Positions 7,325 to 15,022 of a DNA stretch of 24,497 bases are shown here, in pieces. The stretch spans positions 1-24,497 of the forward strand of contig JBOHUE010000170.1 of NCBI GenBank assembly GCA_050734185.1. The letters run 5' to 3'. The notes below the pieces were generated by a model, which saw only the letters and a program-made list of their open reading frames with translations, made no database searches and was not told where the DNA came from. Position 1 is the stretch's first letter. Every line of letters starts with the position of its first letter. The position numbers and the translations under genes are program-made. The stretch is from JAFALX01 sp050734185 (lineage in GTDB: Bacteria > Chloroflexota > Dormibacteria > Aeolococcales > Aeolococcaceae).

Positions 7325-8369
7325 CGGACGCGGCGCCGTCCACCTCGCGCAGGTACTCGCCGAGCCGCTCGTACGCGGCCCGCTTGCGCCGGTCGGTGAT
7401 CTCGGTGTAGACGCGGAGAGTCTCCAGCGTCGCGTGGCCCAGCACTTCCTGCACCAGGCGGACGTCGCCGTCGGTTGCCTCGAGCAGCGTCGTTGCAGCC
7501 GTGTGCCGCGCCACGTGCGGGCTGCGGAGGTTGGCGACGAGATCGAACAGCGCCGGGTCCGCGCCCAGCCGCCGCCGCAGCGCGTTCAGGGCGCGGCGAG
7601 CGCCGTCGGTGGTCAGCCGGTTGTGGGGGAGAGCGCGGCCGCGCGCCATCTCGGCGTGGGCGACGCTGATGAACAGCGCCGGGCTCTCGTCGTGGCCACG
7701 CATTGCCAGGTAGTCGCGGACCGCGCCGAACGCCTCCTTGGTCAGATAGACGGTCCGGTACTTGCCACCTTTGCCCAAAACGCGAAAGCCGCCGGCGCGC
7801 ACGTCGGTGCGGTCCAGGGAGCAGGCCTCTCCGATGCGGCACCCGCTGGCGAGCAGCAGGTGCAGCAGTGCCCGGTCGCGATGGTCGCGCAGCGTCTCGC
7901 GCGGCAGCGCGCGCAGCAGCCGGGGAACCGAGTCGGTCGGCAGCGGGTGCGGGTCGCCGGTCACGAACCGAGGGATGGTGACCAGACGGCTGAGCTCCGG
8001 CGCGATCCAGCCCTCGTCGTACGCGTACGCCAGGAAGCGCCGCAGCGCGACCAGTGCGCGGGCTCGCGAGCGCGCGTTGGGCAGCACCTCGGCCAGCTCG
8101 AGCTGGTAGCGGCGGAGCCCCGCGCGGTCGACGTGCGCGCACAGGTCCTCATCGGCGGCGCGGGTTCGCATGAAAGCAACGAACTTGGCCAGATCATGGC
8201 GGTACGCGCGCACGGTCGTGGCCGGGCGATTGCGCTGGACGCGCAGCCAGTCGAGATACTCCTGGACGTGGCCGGGGAGCTCGTCGTGTGGCTTCGGCAC
8301 GTCCGCTGCCCACGACGGGAGGCGGCCGGCGTGTGGCGCGTTCGGTCGGCGGGCGGCGGTGGGGGACAT
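7320..8369 (-). CDS. Tyrosine recombinase, XerC/XerD type
   Basis: Tyrosine recombinases exchange strands at paired sites; Xer members resolve chromosome dimers at dif. From the ATG at 8369 the protein has 349 residues. The N-terminal core-binding domain (about 35-130) includes YLDWLRVQRNRPATTVRAYR. The catalytic domain keeps all active-site residues: Arg178 (SGCRIGEA), Lys in GKGGK (200-204), His285 and Arg288 (PHVARHTAAT), His312 (LGHATLET) and Tyr321 (RVYTEI). A GTG at 8408 would add 13 residues, but a -10 element lies between the two starts and favours the ATG. A roughly 35-residue basic/Pro N-terminal extension is longer than in E. coli XerC/D. It may be the housekeeping Xer or an element integrase. 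A dif-like site lies 3 kb away. Confidence 0.9.
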   Translation of the reverse strand: MSPTAARRPNAPHAGRLPSWAADVPKPHDELPGHVQEYLDWLRVQRNRPATTVRAYRHDLAKFVAFMRTRAADEDLCAHVDRAGLRRYQLELAEVLPNARSRARALVALRRFLAYAYDEGWIAPELSRLVTIPRFVTGDPHPLPTDSVPRLLRALPRETLRDHRDRALLHLLLASGCRIGEACSLDRTDVRAGGFRVLGKGGKYRTVYLTKEAFGAVRDYLAMRGHDESPALFISVAHAEMARGRALPHNRLTTDGARRALNALRRRLGADPALFDLVANLRSPHVARHTAATTLLEATDGDVRLVQEVLGHATLETLRVYTEITDRRKRAAYERLGEYLREVDGAASG

Positions 8370-8374
8370 CGTGC

Positions 8375-8387
8375 CCTGATTATCAGG
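8375..8387. promoter_or_regulatory. Palindrome and -10 element upstream of the recombinase
   Basis: CCTGAT-T-ATCAGG is a perfect 6-bp-arm palindrome. On the minus strand it contains GATAAT (8384-8379), a five-of-six -10 match placed 9 nt before the ATG at 8369. Its minus-strand CCTGATAATC also occurs in the dif-like palindrome near 11372. It could be an autoregulatory operator. Confidence 0.45.
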
Positions 8388-8417
8388 AGCAATCGGGCTG
8401 CGTGACACATGCAGGCT

Positions 8418-9065
8418 TCAGCGGGAGCCGGAAAACACGGCGACCGCCCCGCTCGCCAGCGCCTCGATCCCGGTCAGTCCGGCGCTCTCGAGCCAGCCGC
8501 GCAGGTCGGTGAGCGTGCCACCGGCGCGAGTCATCCCGTGCGGCCGGGCGGCCTCGCGTGCGAGGGTGCGATCGGCGCGCCGGCTGCCACCGCGCACCAG
8601 CATGCTGCCGACGAGCCGGCCGCTCGGACGCAGGCAGCGAACGACCTCGGCGAGCGCCGCCTGCGGATCATCGACGCAGTGCAGGCCGTTGTACAGCAGG
8701 CAGACGTCGGCGCTCGCGTCGGCCATCGGGATAGCCGTGATGTCGGCCTCGTGCAGCTCGACATGCGCAAAACCGCGGCGCTGGGCGACACGACGCGCCC
8801 GGGCCAGCATCGCCGGTGAGGCATCGACGCCGAGATACGTGCCTGTTCGCGATGGCTCAAGAAAATGGAGGGACAGGCCGGCTCCACAGGGGACGTCGAG
8901 CACGGCGCTCTCGCCCGGCAGCCGCGCGAGCTGCTGCAGGCTCTCGTACATCGGACCGAAGTCCGATCCCCAGACGGCACGGCCCACCCGGCGACCGACG
9001 CCCGGACGCCGGATGTACCAGCTGTAGGCGCGTCCGAGCGCCCCCGCATAGGGGTCCGTCGACAT
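8418..9065 (-). CDS. Class I SAM-dependent methyltransferase
   Basis: The 215-residue protein carries a UbiE-like SAM-binding fold. Motif I is VLDVPCGAGLSL (55-66), the acidic end of beta-2 is GVDASPAMLARA (79-90), and motif III/IV regions are ADITAIPMADASADV and LAEVVRCLRPSGRLVGS. The N-terminus (YSWYIRRPGVGRRVGR) resembles methyltransferases acting on quinones or lipids, but the substrate cannot be assigned. The ATG at 9065 was chosen over an open frame reaching 9287 because the domain begins just after it and a -10 (TACGAT) ends 7 nt before it. It lies just upstream of the recombinase on the same strand, 48 bp from its start, but that gene has its own promoter. Confidence 0.88.
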   Translation of the reverse strand: MSTDPYAGALGRAYSWYIRRPGVGRRVGRAVWGSDFGPMYESLQQLARLPGESAVLDVPCGAGLSLHFLEPSRTGTYLGVDASPAMLARARRVAQRRGFAHVELHEADITAIPMADASADVCLLYNGLHCVDDPQAALAEVVRCLRPSGRLVGSMLVRGGSRRADRTLAREAARPHGMTRAGGTLTDLRGWLESAGLTGIEALASGAVAVFSGSR

Positions 9066-9072
9066 CGGCGGA

Positions 9073-9078
9073 ATCGTA
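9073..9078 (-). promoter_or_regulatory. -10 element of the methyltransferase gene (leaderless start)
   Basis: TACGAT on the minus strand fits TANNNT and ends 7 nt before the ATG at 9065, with no Shine-Dalgarno sequence. No clear -35 was seen. Confidence 0.45.
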
Positions 9079-9171
9079 CGGGCGCGGCGCGAGGCGTGCT
9101 CCTCGTCGCGTTCGTGCCGGAATGGCAGCCGCACGCCGCCCGCTCGACGCGCGAGGGGAGAGGATCGCCAG

Positions 9172-9975
9172 CTAGCGATTCGCTGATCCGCGATCCTTGT
9201 GGACGTCGATCCTGCTGACCGCCAGGTACGCGACGAGTCCAGCGATGACCAAGTCGAGCAGGAGCGCAACAAGCCCATTTCCGACACCCAGACCGCCCAG
9301 GGCCCGCGGCTTGCCGATCCAGTCGGCCAGCGATGCGCCGAGCGGACGCGTGACGACGTACGCGAACCAGAACGCGAACACCGCGTTCCACCGCAGCACT
9401 CGGAAACCGGCTGCCGGAAAGAGGATCACGACCGCGAAGATCACAGCGGAGGCGCCGTACCCGAGGCCGAGGGTGTATGCGGTGAAGTCGCCGAGTGCCG
9501 TGCCCATGGCGAACGTGGCGACGACGGCGGCCCAGTAGAAGGCCTCACGACGCGGCGTGTCGACGCTGTGGATCGACAGCGTGCCCTCCGTCCGCCACCA
9601 CGCGGCGAAGACAACGCCGAGCGCGACCGCGTAGAGGATCATCGACGCCGTGTAGGGCACACCCAAGCCCACGTGGAGGACGTCCGCCGCCATCGTCCCG
9701 AAGGTCCCGACCATGACGACCGCAAACCAGTACGCCGCCGGCACGTAGCGACCCGTGCGGAACTGAATGACGAGCGCCGCAACGAAGAGCACGAAGCCGA
9801 CGAGGACAGCAAACTCCGGGGCCATCGCGTGGACGAGGTAATCAGAGGTTGACTCGCCACTCGCGGTCGATAGCAGCTTGATCGCCCAGAAGAACGCGGT
9901 GATCGCGGGCACACGCACGGCCGTGCGCGTGGTGAGCCATCGCGCCGACGCGTGCGCGCTCGTGATCTCCGACAC
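9172..9975 (-). CDS. Multi-pass membrane protein, COG4705-like
   Basis: The 267-residue protein is almost wholly hydrophobic, with about seven or eight membrane helices. It contains FFWAIKLLSTASGESTSDYL near the N-terminus, GLGVPYTASMILYAVAL in the middle, ALGDFTAYTLGLGYGASAVIF after it, and RPLGASLADWIGKP near the C-terminus. The repeated pattern of an Asp followed by a GLG-type turn suggests internal duplication. This matches an uncharacterised family (COG4705, membrane-anchored protein); transport is a guess. The start is GTG. A three-codon ORF (ATG AGC CGC TGA, 9990-9979) ends 3 nt before it. The gene is divergent from the flavin-binding protein gene. Confidence 0.85.
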   Translation of the reverse strand: MSEITSAHASARWLTTRTAVRVPAITAFFWAIKLLSTASGESTSDYLVHAMAPEFAVLVGFVLFVAALVIQFRTGRYVPAAYWFAVVMVGTFGTMAADVLHVGLGVPYTASMILYAVALGVVFAAWWRTEGTLSIHSVDTPRREAFYWAAVVATFAMGTALGDFTAYTLGLGYGASAVIFAVVILFPAAGFRVLRWNAVFAFWFAYVVTRPLGASLADWIGKPRALGGLGVGNGLVALLLDLVIAGLVAYLAVSRIDVHKDRGSANR

Positions 9976-9990
9976 GGGTCAGCGGCTCAT

Positions 9991-10028
9991 CTGCTAGTCT
10001 GTAGCAGCACGTTAGTAGTTGTGTACTA
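9991..10028. promoter_or_regulatory. Two inverted repeats between divergent genes
   Basis: CTGCTA-gtctg-TAGCAG (9991-10007) and TAGTA-gttgtg-TACTA (10013-10028; arms 10013-10017 and 10024-10028) lie in the 69-bp gap between the COG4705-like and NimA-like genes. Symmetric arms in a short divergent promoter region are typical of repressor operators, but no regulator gene is adjacent. Confidence 0.4.
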
Positions 10029-10044
10029 GAACGAAGAAGCGCCG

Positions 10045-10638
10045 ATGACGTCCTATGCGGTCACACCACGGACCCGAGTCCGCCGGCACAGCGAGCGGGG
10101 CAGCTACGACCGCGAGCTCGTCCACGGCATCCTCGACGAGGGGATGGTCGCGCATGTCGGCGCCAGCACGGCCGCCGGTCCTCGGGTCATTCCGATGATG
10201 TACGCCCGCGATGACGACACTCTCTTTCTGCATGGCGCGCCCGCCAATCATGTCCTGACACGAGCGTCATCCGGCGCCGTCGTCTGCGTCGCGGTGACGC
10301 TGCTCGACGGATTGGTCCTTGCCCGGTCCGCCTTCCATCATTCGATGAACTACCGCAGCGTCGTCATCTACGGTGAGGCGCGGCCGGTTACCGATGACGC
10401 GGAGAAGCTGCGTGCGCTGGATTTGCTCGTGCGACGCATCACCCCGGACCGCGCCGACACCGTGCGCCGGCCAAATCTGTCCGAGCTGGCAGCGACGCGC
10501 GTGCTGGCATTGCCTCTCGCGGAGGTGTCGGCCAAGGTGCGCACCGGTGGACCGCTCGACGACCCGAGCGACGCGGAGTGGCCGGTGTGGGCGGGCGTCA
10601 TCCCACTGACCCTGGTTGCCGGCGAACCAGAGCCATGA
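10045..10638 (+). CDS. Pyridoxamine 5'-phosphate oxidase-like flavin-binding protein (NimA-like)
   Basis: The 197-residue protein belongs to the FMN-binding split-barrel group (Pyridox_ox_2/COG3467), which includes NimA-type nitroimidazole reductases and many uncharacterised proteins. Diagnostic stretches are TPRTRVRRHSERGSYDREL at the N-terminus, VIPMMYARDDDTLFLHG, VTLLDGLVLARSAFHHSMNY, and near the C-terminus SAKVRTGGPLDD and WPVWAGVIPL. These are very conserved in the family. The physiological substrate is unknown; true PdxH function is unlikely because the typical PdxH C-terminal signature is absent. The ATG is preceded only by a weak GAAGAAG. The stop abuts the stop of the convergent orphan gene. 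Confidence 0.92.
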   Translation: MTSYAVTPRTRVRRHSERGSYDRELVHGILDEGMVAHVGASTAAGPRVIPMMYARDDDTLFLHGAPANHVLTRASSGAVVCVAVTLLDGLVLARSAFHHSMNYRSVVIYGEARPVTDDAEKLRALDLLVRRITPDRADTVRRPNLSELAATRVLALPLAEVSAKVRTGGPLDDPSDAEWPVWAGVIPLTLVAGEPEP

Positions 10639-11262
10639 TCACGAGTGCGAACCGTTCAACAGGTCCCTGACGCTGCGGCAGGTCTTCAGGCCGCCTTCGC
10701 CGAAAAGCCGCGACTGACTGAAATCGGTCGCGGGTCGCCGCGCCAGCTCTTGCAGCGCACGGCGTCCGACGTCCAGCAACGCGAAGGTCCGGCGCATCAA
10801 ATCAATATCCGGGCCGGTGGCGTGGCCGTCCGCGGCCAGCTCGCGGCGTTGAATCAGATAGTCCATCCAGCCCTGAGCATCGGCAACCGCGTTGGTGACG
10901 CTCGGATGCGCTGGCTGAGAGCCGTCCGCGTGGGCATCCAGATAGGTCAGGCAGTCGCATGGCGCGACGGCGGCTGTGATCGGCTTGTCCTTCAGAGCCG
11001 CCCAGACGACCTTGCGGTCGTCGACCGAGGTCTGCTGCTTCAGCATTTCGTGAGCGTCCCACCAGTCTCGACGATCCAGCGCGCGCGCGAGCGCCGCCTG
11101 GCGGTGATAGAAGTCGTCCTGCATCATCAACGCCGTGGCAGCAGTCAGGTCGTTGCCGGCCTTGGCTGCCGCCTTCCGGCCCTGGTGTCCCGTCAACCAC
11201 GTCGCGGCCAGCGTCGCCAGCCCGCCGACGGCGGCGCCGATGATGCCCGCCCAAAAGTCCAC
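10639..11262 (-). CDS. Hypothetical membrane-anchored protein
   Basis: I do not recognise this protein. From the GTG at 11262 it has 207 residues. That start is preferred because AGGA (11272-11269) lies 6 nt before it; a TTG ten codons upstream is also open. An N-terminal helix (about 4-25, WAGIIGAAVGGLATLAATWL) should anchor it in the membrane, and a Lys/Arg-rich stretch follows. The rest is soluble and mostly helical, with a DWWDAHEML segment and two Cys in PCDC. The overall plan (one short anchor, cytoplasmic helical body) is common among phage- or plasmid-associated proteins, but no family can be named. Its 5' side faces the dif-like palindrome. Confidence 0.65.
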   Translation of the reverse strand: MDFWAGIIGAAVGGLATLAATWLTGHQGRKAAAKAGNDLTAATALMMQDDFYHRQAALARALDRRDWWDAHEMLKQQTSVDDRKVVWAALKDKPITAAVAPCDCLTYLDAHADGSQPAHPSVTNAVADAQGWMDYLIQRRELAADGHATGPDIDLMRRTFALLDVGRRALQELARRPATDFSQSRLFGEGGLKTCRSVRDLLNGSHS

Positions 11263-11564
11263 GGTCGGTCCTCGCTTAACCTGCTGCTCCAACGGCGTCG
11301 AGAATCATGACCTCACCCAGCCGCCGACGGCGAGGGTGGGCTCGCGGACGCTACCGGTTGCCCCCCGAGTTCCTGATAATCTGTATTATCAAGAGTTCGA
11401 CCCGTGTGTTCGCTGGGGCGGTTGGGCGTGTGCCTTCTGTTGGTGCTGCCTCCGCGGGCTCGGGACCCTTCTCCCCCGCACTGCCGCCACGCTGGGTATC
11501 GTCCGAAGCGTCGCCCCGCATCGCTTGGAGGCAACAACTCCACCGGAACAACGGCACCGGCGGC
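11263..11564. other. 302-bp gap between the orphan gene and GH31
   Basis: No convincing gene is found here: the open frames lack recognisable protein features. It holds the dif-like palindrome (11366-11399) and a small GGAG/CTCC hairpin around 11527-11541. The flanking genes are both on the minus strand, so the promoter of the orphan gene should also lie here. Confidence 0.6.
11366..11399. repeat. dif-like AT-rich imperfect palindrome (candidate Xer site or operator)
   Basis: Two 15-bp arms match at 12 of 15 positions around a 4-bp centre CTGT, with a perfect core TGATAAT-CTGT-ATTATCA. Read as a 28-bp site (11369-11396), it has 11-bp arms ending in GATAA and starting with TTATC around a 6-bp centre TCTGTA. 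This is the arrangement of bacterial dif sites. By hand alignment it agrees with E. coli dif at 17 of 28 positions and B. subtilis dif at 16 of 28. A regulator-binding palindrome is the main alternative. Confidence 0.5.
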
Positions 11565-13432
11565 TCATGCAGATCTGAGCGCGGCACCTTCCACGATGGC
11601 GTGCAGATCGAGGTCCGAGCCGACCCGCTCGAAGAGCGGAACCTGGCTGACGGGCGCCGCGACCGTGACCCATGCCTGACCCTGGATCACACGCCCGGAC
11701 CAGGCGTCGCGCCACATGCCCTGTGGGAGATAGACCGATCGGCTGGTGATGCTGGGATGCGTCACGGGCGCCACAAGGACGTCGTCACCCAGAAGGTACT
11801 CGTCGTTGACGCCATAGGTGACCGTATCTTTCGGATAGTTCAGGAAGATCGGTCGGAGGATGGGGAGACCGGTTTGATGAGCGACGCTCGCGTAACGGTA
11901 CAGATAGGGCTCGAGGGCGGCATGCAGGCGCGCGTAGAACCCAAACAAACGCGTGGTCTCGGCATTGGTCCAGATGTCGACAGGCCTGTGCTCAGCTCCA
12001 AGCATGTCTCGCATCGTCGGCGACAGCGCCCCCAACTCCAGCCAGCGAGTCCATAACTCCTGCTCGTCGGCGACGGGCGGCCCATCGATGAAGCCCGCGA
12101 TGTCCGGCCCCCAGTACGGGCGACCCGAGATGCCCGCGCTCAGCAGCGCGGGGATGACCGAGGGCAACCCGTTGCTCGAGTCCCAGCTGTGCTGCTGGTC
12201 TCCGGTGAAGCCGCCCGTCACGAATTGCTCGCTGCCGCTATAGCCGGAGCGGGCGAAGAAGACGGCGTCACCCGGCTTTGCCTGTTGCGCAGCTGTGGAC
12301 ACGGCTTGCGCGTAGAGGACGGAATACTCGTTGTGCACCGCCGTCCCGCTCTGGCCGCTGGCGTACACGCCATCCAGCGGCGGATCCTCGCCGAAGTCCT
12401 GCATGGCGCCGTCGAAGCCATCGTCGACCAGAACATTCCGCACCTGCTGCTCCCACCACGCTGCAGCGGACGCGTTGGTGAAGTCGATGACGGCATGGTC
12501 GTGCCAGGCGTCCATCAACGGACCGCCGTGCGCATCACCGACGAGGTAGCCGTGAGTGCGCGCATCCTCGAATCCTGCCGTGCCCCGATAGAGGAACGGG
12601 TTGAGGTAGCCGAGCACCTTCTCGCCGCGCGCGTGCAGCCGCGTGGTGAAGGCAGAGAGGTCCGGATAGGTGCCAGGGTCCGTCGGGCCGTACAGCTTCC
12701 AGGGCCAGCCGAAACCGACGCGGGAGTCGACAGCGTCGTAGACCCAGACAGCGTCGGCCGGAATCGCCAGGGCTTGCATACGGTCCAGTTGCGCCGTGAT
12801 GTTTGCCTCGCCGCCGATCAGCGCTTTCCAGACGCCGAACGCCCACCGCGGGGGCAGCGGGGGCAGGCCAACGAGCTGCGCATGCCGCTCCAGCACAGTC
12901 TGCGGGTCTGGGCCCTCGATGATCAGCGCGCGCACCCCAACCGCCGCGACGTCGACGAAGAGGCAGCCCGGATCGCTGGCGGCGATATCGAAGGTCGATC
13001 GCAGCGCTGTGTCCAGCAGAATCCCGTAGCCGCGGCTCGAGAGCAGGAAGGGCGCGTCGCCACGTAGCTGGTTCGCTGCTCCGGATGCGGGTTGTCGTCG
13101 GTCCAGCCATCGAAGATGTGGCCGCGGAGGTCGGGACCGGCGAACCGCTCGCCGAGGCCGTAGAAATGCTCATCTGCGGCGACACGGATTGCAAAACGCC
13201 CGCCCGTTGCATACACGGCATTGACCCCGGGGGCAACGCTCATCGAAGAGAGTTGCGCAGCAGCGCGGTTTCGAATCAGAACCGCGGGTGCCGATCCCAC
13301 TTGTTTCGCGGGTCCGCTTCCGCAGGCGCTCCGTGAACTACTGAGTGCCGGAGCAGCCGCTGGCGGAAGGAGTGCGATGAGCGCCAGCGCGCAACAGATG
13401 AAAGCACGCCGTAGTCGGGTCTGTGCGTCCAC
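11565..13432 (-). pseudogene. Secreted GH31 family glycoside hydrolase, interrupted by a one-base frameshift
   Basis: GH31 enzymes are retaining alpha-glycosidases. The first part (from GTG 13432) carries a signal peptide (RRAFICCALALIALLPPAAA) and the family segment DEHFYGLGERF. The frame breaks near 13059-13063, after HPEQRTSY. It resumes in the -1 frame with GDAPFLLSSRGYGILLDTAL and continues to the stop at 11565, giving about 622 residues once repaired. The catalytic nucleophile is the Asp in AMQDFGED (12398-12396) and the acid/base is the Asp in TGDQQHSWD (12200-12198). SGRPYWGPDIAGF and ELWTRWLELGALSPTMR are further GH31 marks. Substrate is unclear; the DFGE clade includes alpha-glucosidases and sulfoquinovosidases. 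A single missing G in a GTGGGC context would explain the break, so this could be a sequencing error. It follows the FAD oxidase by 19 bp. Confidence 0.85.
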
Positions 13433-13451
13433 GGCCTGCGCGATCTCATCG

Positions 13452-14798
13452 TCACGACGCGAGCAGCGCCGTTGCGGGACGGATGTTGTGGTTGCCTCGA
13501 AACACGTTGTCCGGATCCCACGCGGCCTTGACCGCTGCGAGGCGGCGGTATCGCTCCTCGCCGAAGGCGGCGCGAATGCGGTCCTCGCCCTCGTTGCCGA
13601 TGAAGTTCAGGTAGGTCGCGCCGTTGGCGTACTGCGCGATGTCCGCACGGAATCCGCGCGCCCAGGCCACGTTGCGATCGCTGTCGCGGGCGTCGTCCCA
13701 CAGTGCGAAGGGGTGCGTCACCCATCGCGCGGATCGTTTGCCCAACGGTGTCGCGTCGCCAGGAACACGAGCCACCGCACCGCCCCAGGGGAGGAGCACC
13801 AGTTGCGAGTGCGCCGAGCAACGCTCGAAGCCGTACTGGACGAAGACCTCGAGTGCGAGGTCGGGGAACTCGTCGTGATAGTCCGCCGTCCAGTAGTTGC
13901 GCAGCCCTGCCGGGTCATCGTGAGCGCATTGGAAATCGGCGTACGCCATTGGCGCGACCAAGTCGGCGGCGGGACCGAGATCGCGCAGCGGTCGGATCAC
14001 TGCCTCGCCGTCGGCGATGTCGCCGCTCCAGAGCACTGCAACCGCAACGACGGTCTTTCCATGCAGCACGGTCGGCACGACCTCCTGGGCCGGACCGGTG
14101 ATGAACAGCAGCGCTGAGCCGAGCTCGTCCGGGGCCGTGTATGCGAGGTCGCGATACGCGCGCACCACGTCCCAGGCGGCGTCACCCGGCCACAGCAGCA
14201 GGCCGGCGAGAACGCGGGGTCTCACGGGATGCAGCTCGAACTCGAATGTCGTGGCGACTCCGAAGTTCCCGCCGCCGCCGTGCAGCGCCCAGAACAGGTC
14301 TGGGTTCTCCGTCGCGCTCGCCGTGATCTGGCGGCCATCCGCGGTGACCAGACGGACGGAGCGCAGGTTGTCGCACGCCAATCCAAAACGACGCTCGAGC
14401 CATCCTGATCCGCCGCCGAGAGTGAGGCCCGCGACGCCTGTCGTCGACGCCCGCCCTCCTGTCGTCGCCAGCCCGTGCTGCTGCGTTGCGCGATCAAGCT
14501 CGCCCCAGGTCACCCCTGCGCCGACCCGAGCTGATCGCGTGCGGGGGTCGATGCAGATGTCCTTCATCGGCCGGACATCGACGACGAGTCCGCCGTCATT
14601 CATGCTCATCCCCGCCACGGAGTGGCCGCCTGCACGAACGGCTACGTCGTAGCCGTGACGCCGCGAGTGGTCGAGGGCACCCGCGACGTCGGCGGCTGTC
14701 GCGCAGCGGGCAATCACGGCTGGGCGGCGGTCGATCATGGCGTTGAAGACCGAGCGCGCACCGTCGTAGTCACTGTGGTTCGGGGTGATCATTTCCAT
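13452..14798 (-). CDS. FAD-linked oxidase, berberine-bridge/oligosaccharide oxidase type
   Basis: These VAO/PCMH-fold flavoenzymes oxidise sugars, oligosaccharides or secondary metabolites, passing electrons to O2. The 448-residue protein has the FAD-binding half (about 25-210), with RAGGHSVAGMSMNDGG placing the likely 8-alpha-histidyl FAD link at His59. The segment TGVAGLTLGGGSGWLERRFG lacks the Cys of bicovalent enzymes, so single attachment is expected. HGGGGNFGVATTFEF follows. The C-terminal BBE motif (YLNFIGNEGEDRI then WDPDNVFRGNHNI) is intact. There is no signal peptide. It is the first gene of a two-gene operon with the GH31 glycosidase. Its promoter carries a three-copy 11-bp repeat matching a SARP site, and the SARP gene is divergent next door. 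Confidence 0.9.
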   Translation of the reverse strand: MEMITPNHSDYDGARSVFNAMIDRRPAVIARCATAADVAGALDHSRRHGYDVAVRAGGHSVAGMSMNDGGLVVDVRPMKDICIDPRTRSARVGAGVTWGELDRATQQHGLATTGGRASTTGVAGLTLGGGSGWLERRFGLACDNLRSVRLVTADGRQITASATENPDLFWALHGGGGNFGVATTFEFELHPVRPRVLAGLLLWPGDAAWDVVRAYRDLAYTAPDELGSALLFITGPAQEVVPTVLHGKTVVAVAVLWSGDIADGEAVIRPLRDLGPAADLVAPMAYADFQCAHDDPAGLRNYWTADYHDEFPDLALEVFVQYGFERCSAHSQLVLLPWGGAVARVPGDATPLGKRSARWVTHPFALWDDARDSDRNVAWARGFRADIAQYANGATYLNFIGNEGEDRIRAAFGEERYRRLAAVKAAWDPDNVFRGNHNIRPATALLAS

Positions 14799-14807
14799 GT
14801 CGCCGCG

Positions 14808-14851
14808 AGAATGTCCCCGGGCGCTGTCACAACGCTGTCAGCTCGGAGTCA
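14808..14851 (-). promoter_or_regulatory. SARP-type triple direct repeat and promoter of the oxidase-GH31 operon
   Basis: On the minus strand TGACTCCG (14851-14844), TGACAGCG (14840-14833) and TGACAGCG (14829-14822) repeat at exactly 11 bp. Eight bp later comes CATTCT (14813-14808), a -10-like hexamer that ends 9 nt before the ATG at 14798. SARP regulators bind heptamer direct repeats on one DNA face at 11-bp pitch, typically ending 8 bp before the -10. The match to that rule is exact. Confidence 0.7.
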
Positions 14852-14983
14852 CCCGCCAACCCATACGCGTGAACGGGCCCGCGAGCTCCGTCAGCGCGTT
14901 GCTGCCAGAATTGACAGCACCCCAGCTCGAGCGTCGAAGCCGGGTCCGCCGCGTCCAGCACGCCCTCGATGTCGAGTAGGCTC

Positions 14984-14997
14984 GTTGCCTGTTGCCT
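14984..14997 (+). repeat. Tandem GTTGCCT repeat before the SARP gene
   Basis: Two abutting copies of GTTGCCT lie 26 bp before the SARP ATG. The second contains TTGCCT, which could serve as a -35 for a weak TAGGTC (15014-15019). A role is uncertain. Confidence 0.3.
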
Positions 14998-15022
14998 GGG
15001 AATGTGGGGGCGGTAGGTCGCT

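Noticed and set aside
10649..10657. GAACCGTTC near the end of the orphan gene as an SOS box
   Set aside because: The half-sites are only one base apart, and no promoter faces a gene from here.
11293..11564. Small genes or a tRNA in the gap before GH31
   Set aside because: No cloverleaf or plausible protein was seen; the open frames are low-complexity shadows.
12189..13067. Long plus-strand open frame antisense to GH31
   Set aside because: It is a typical high-GC shadow frame; the GH31 motifs are clear on the minus strand.
14912..14919. TGACAGCA on the plus strand as a SARP site for autoregulation
   Set aside because: Only one copy is present, with no partner at 11 or 22 bp and no -10 eight bases downstream.
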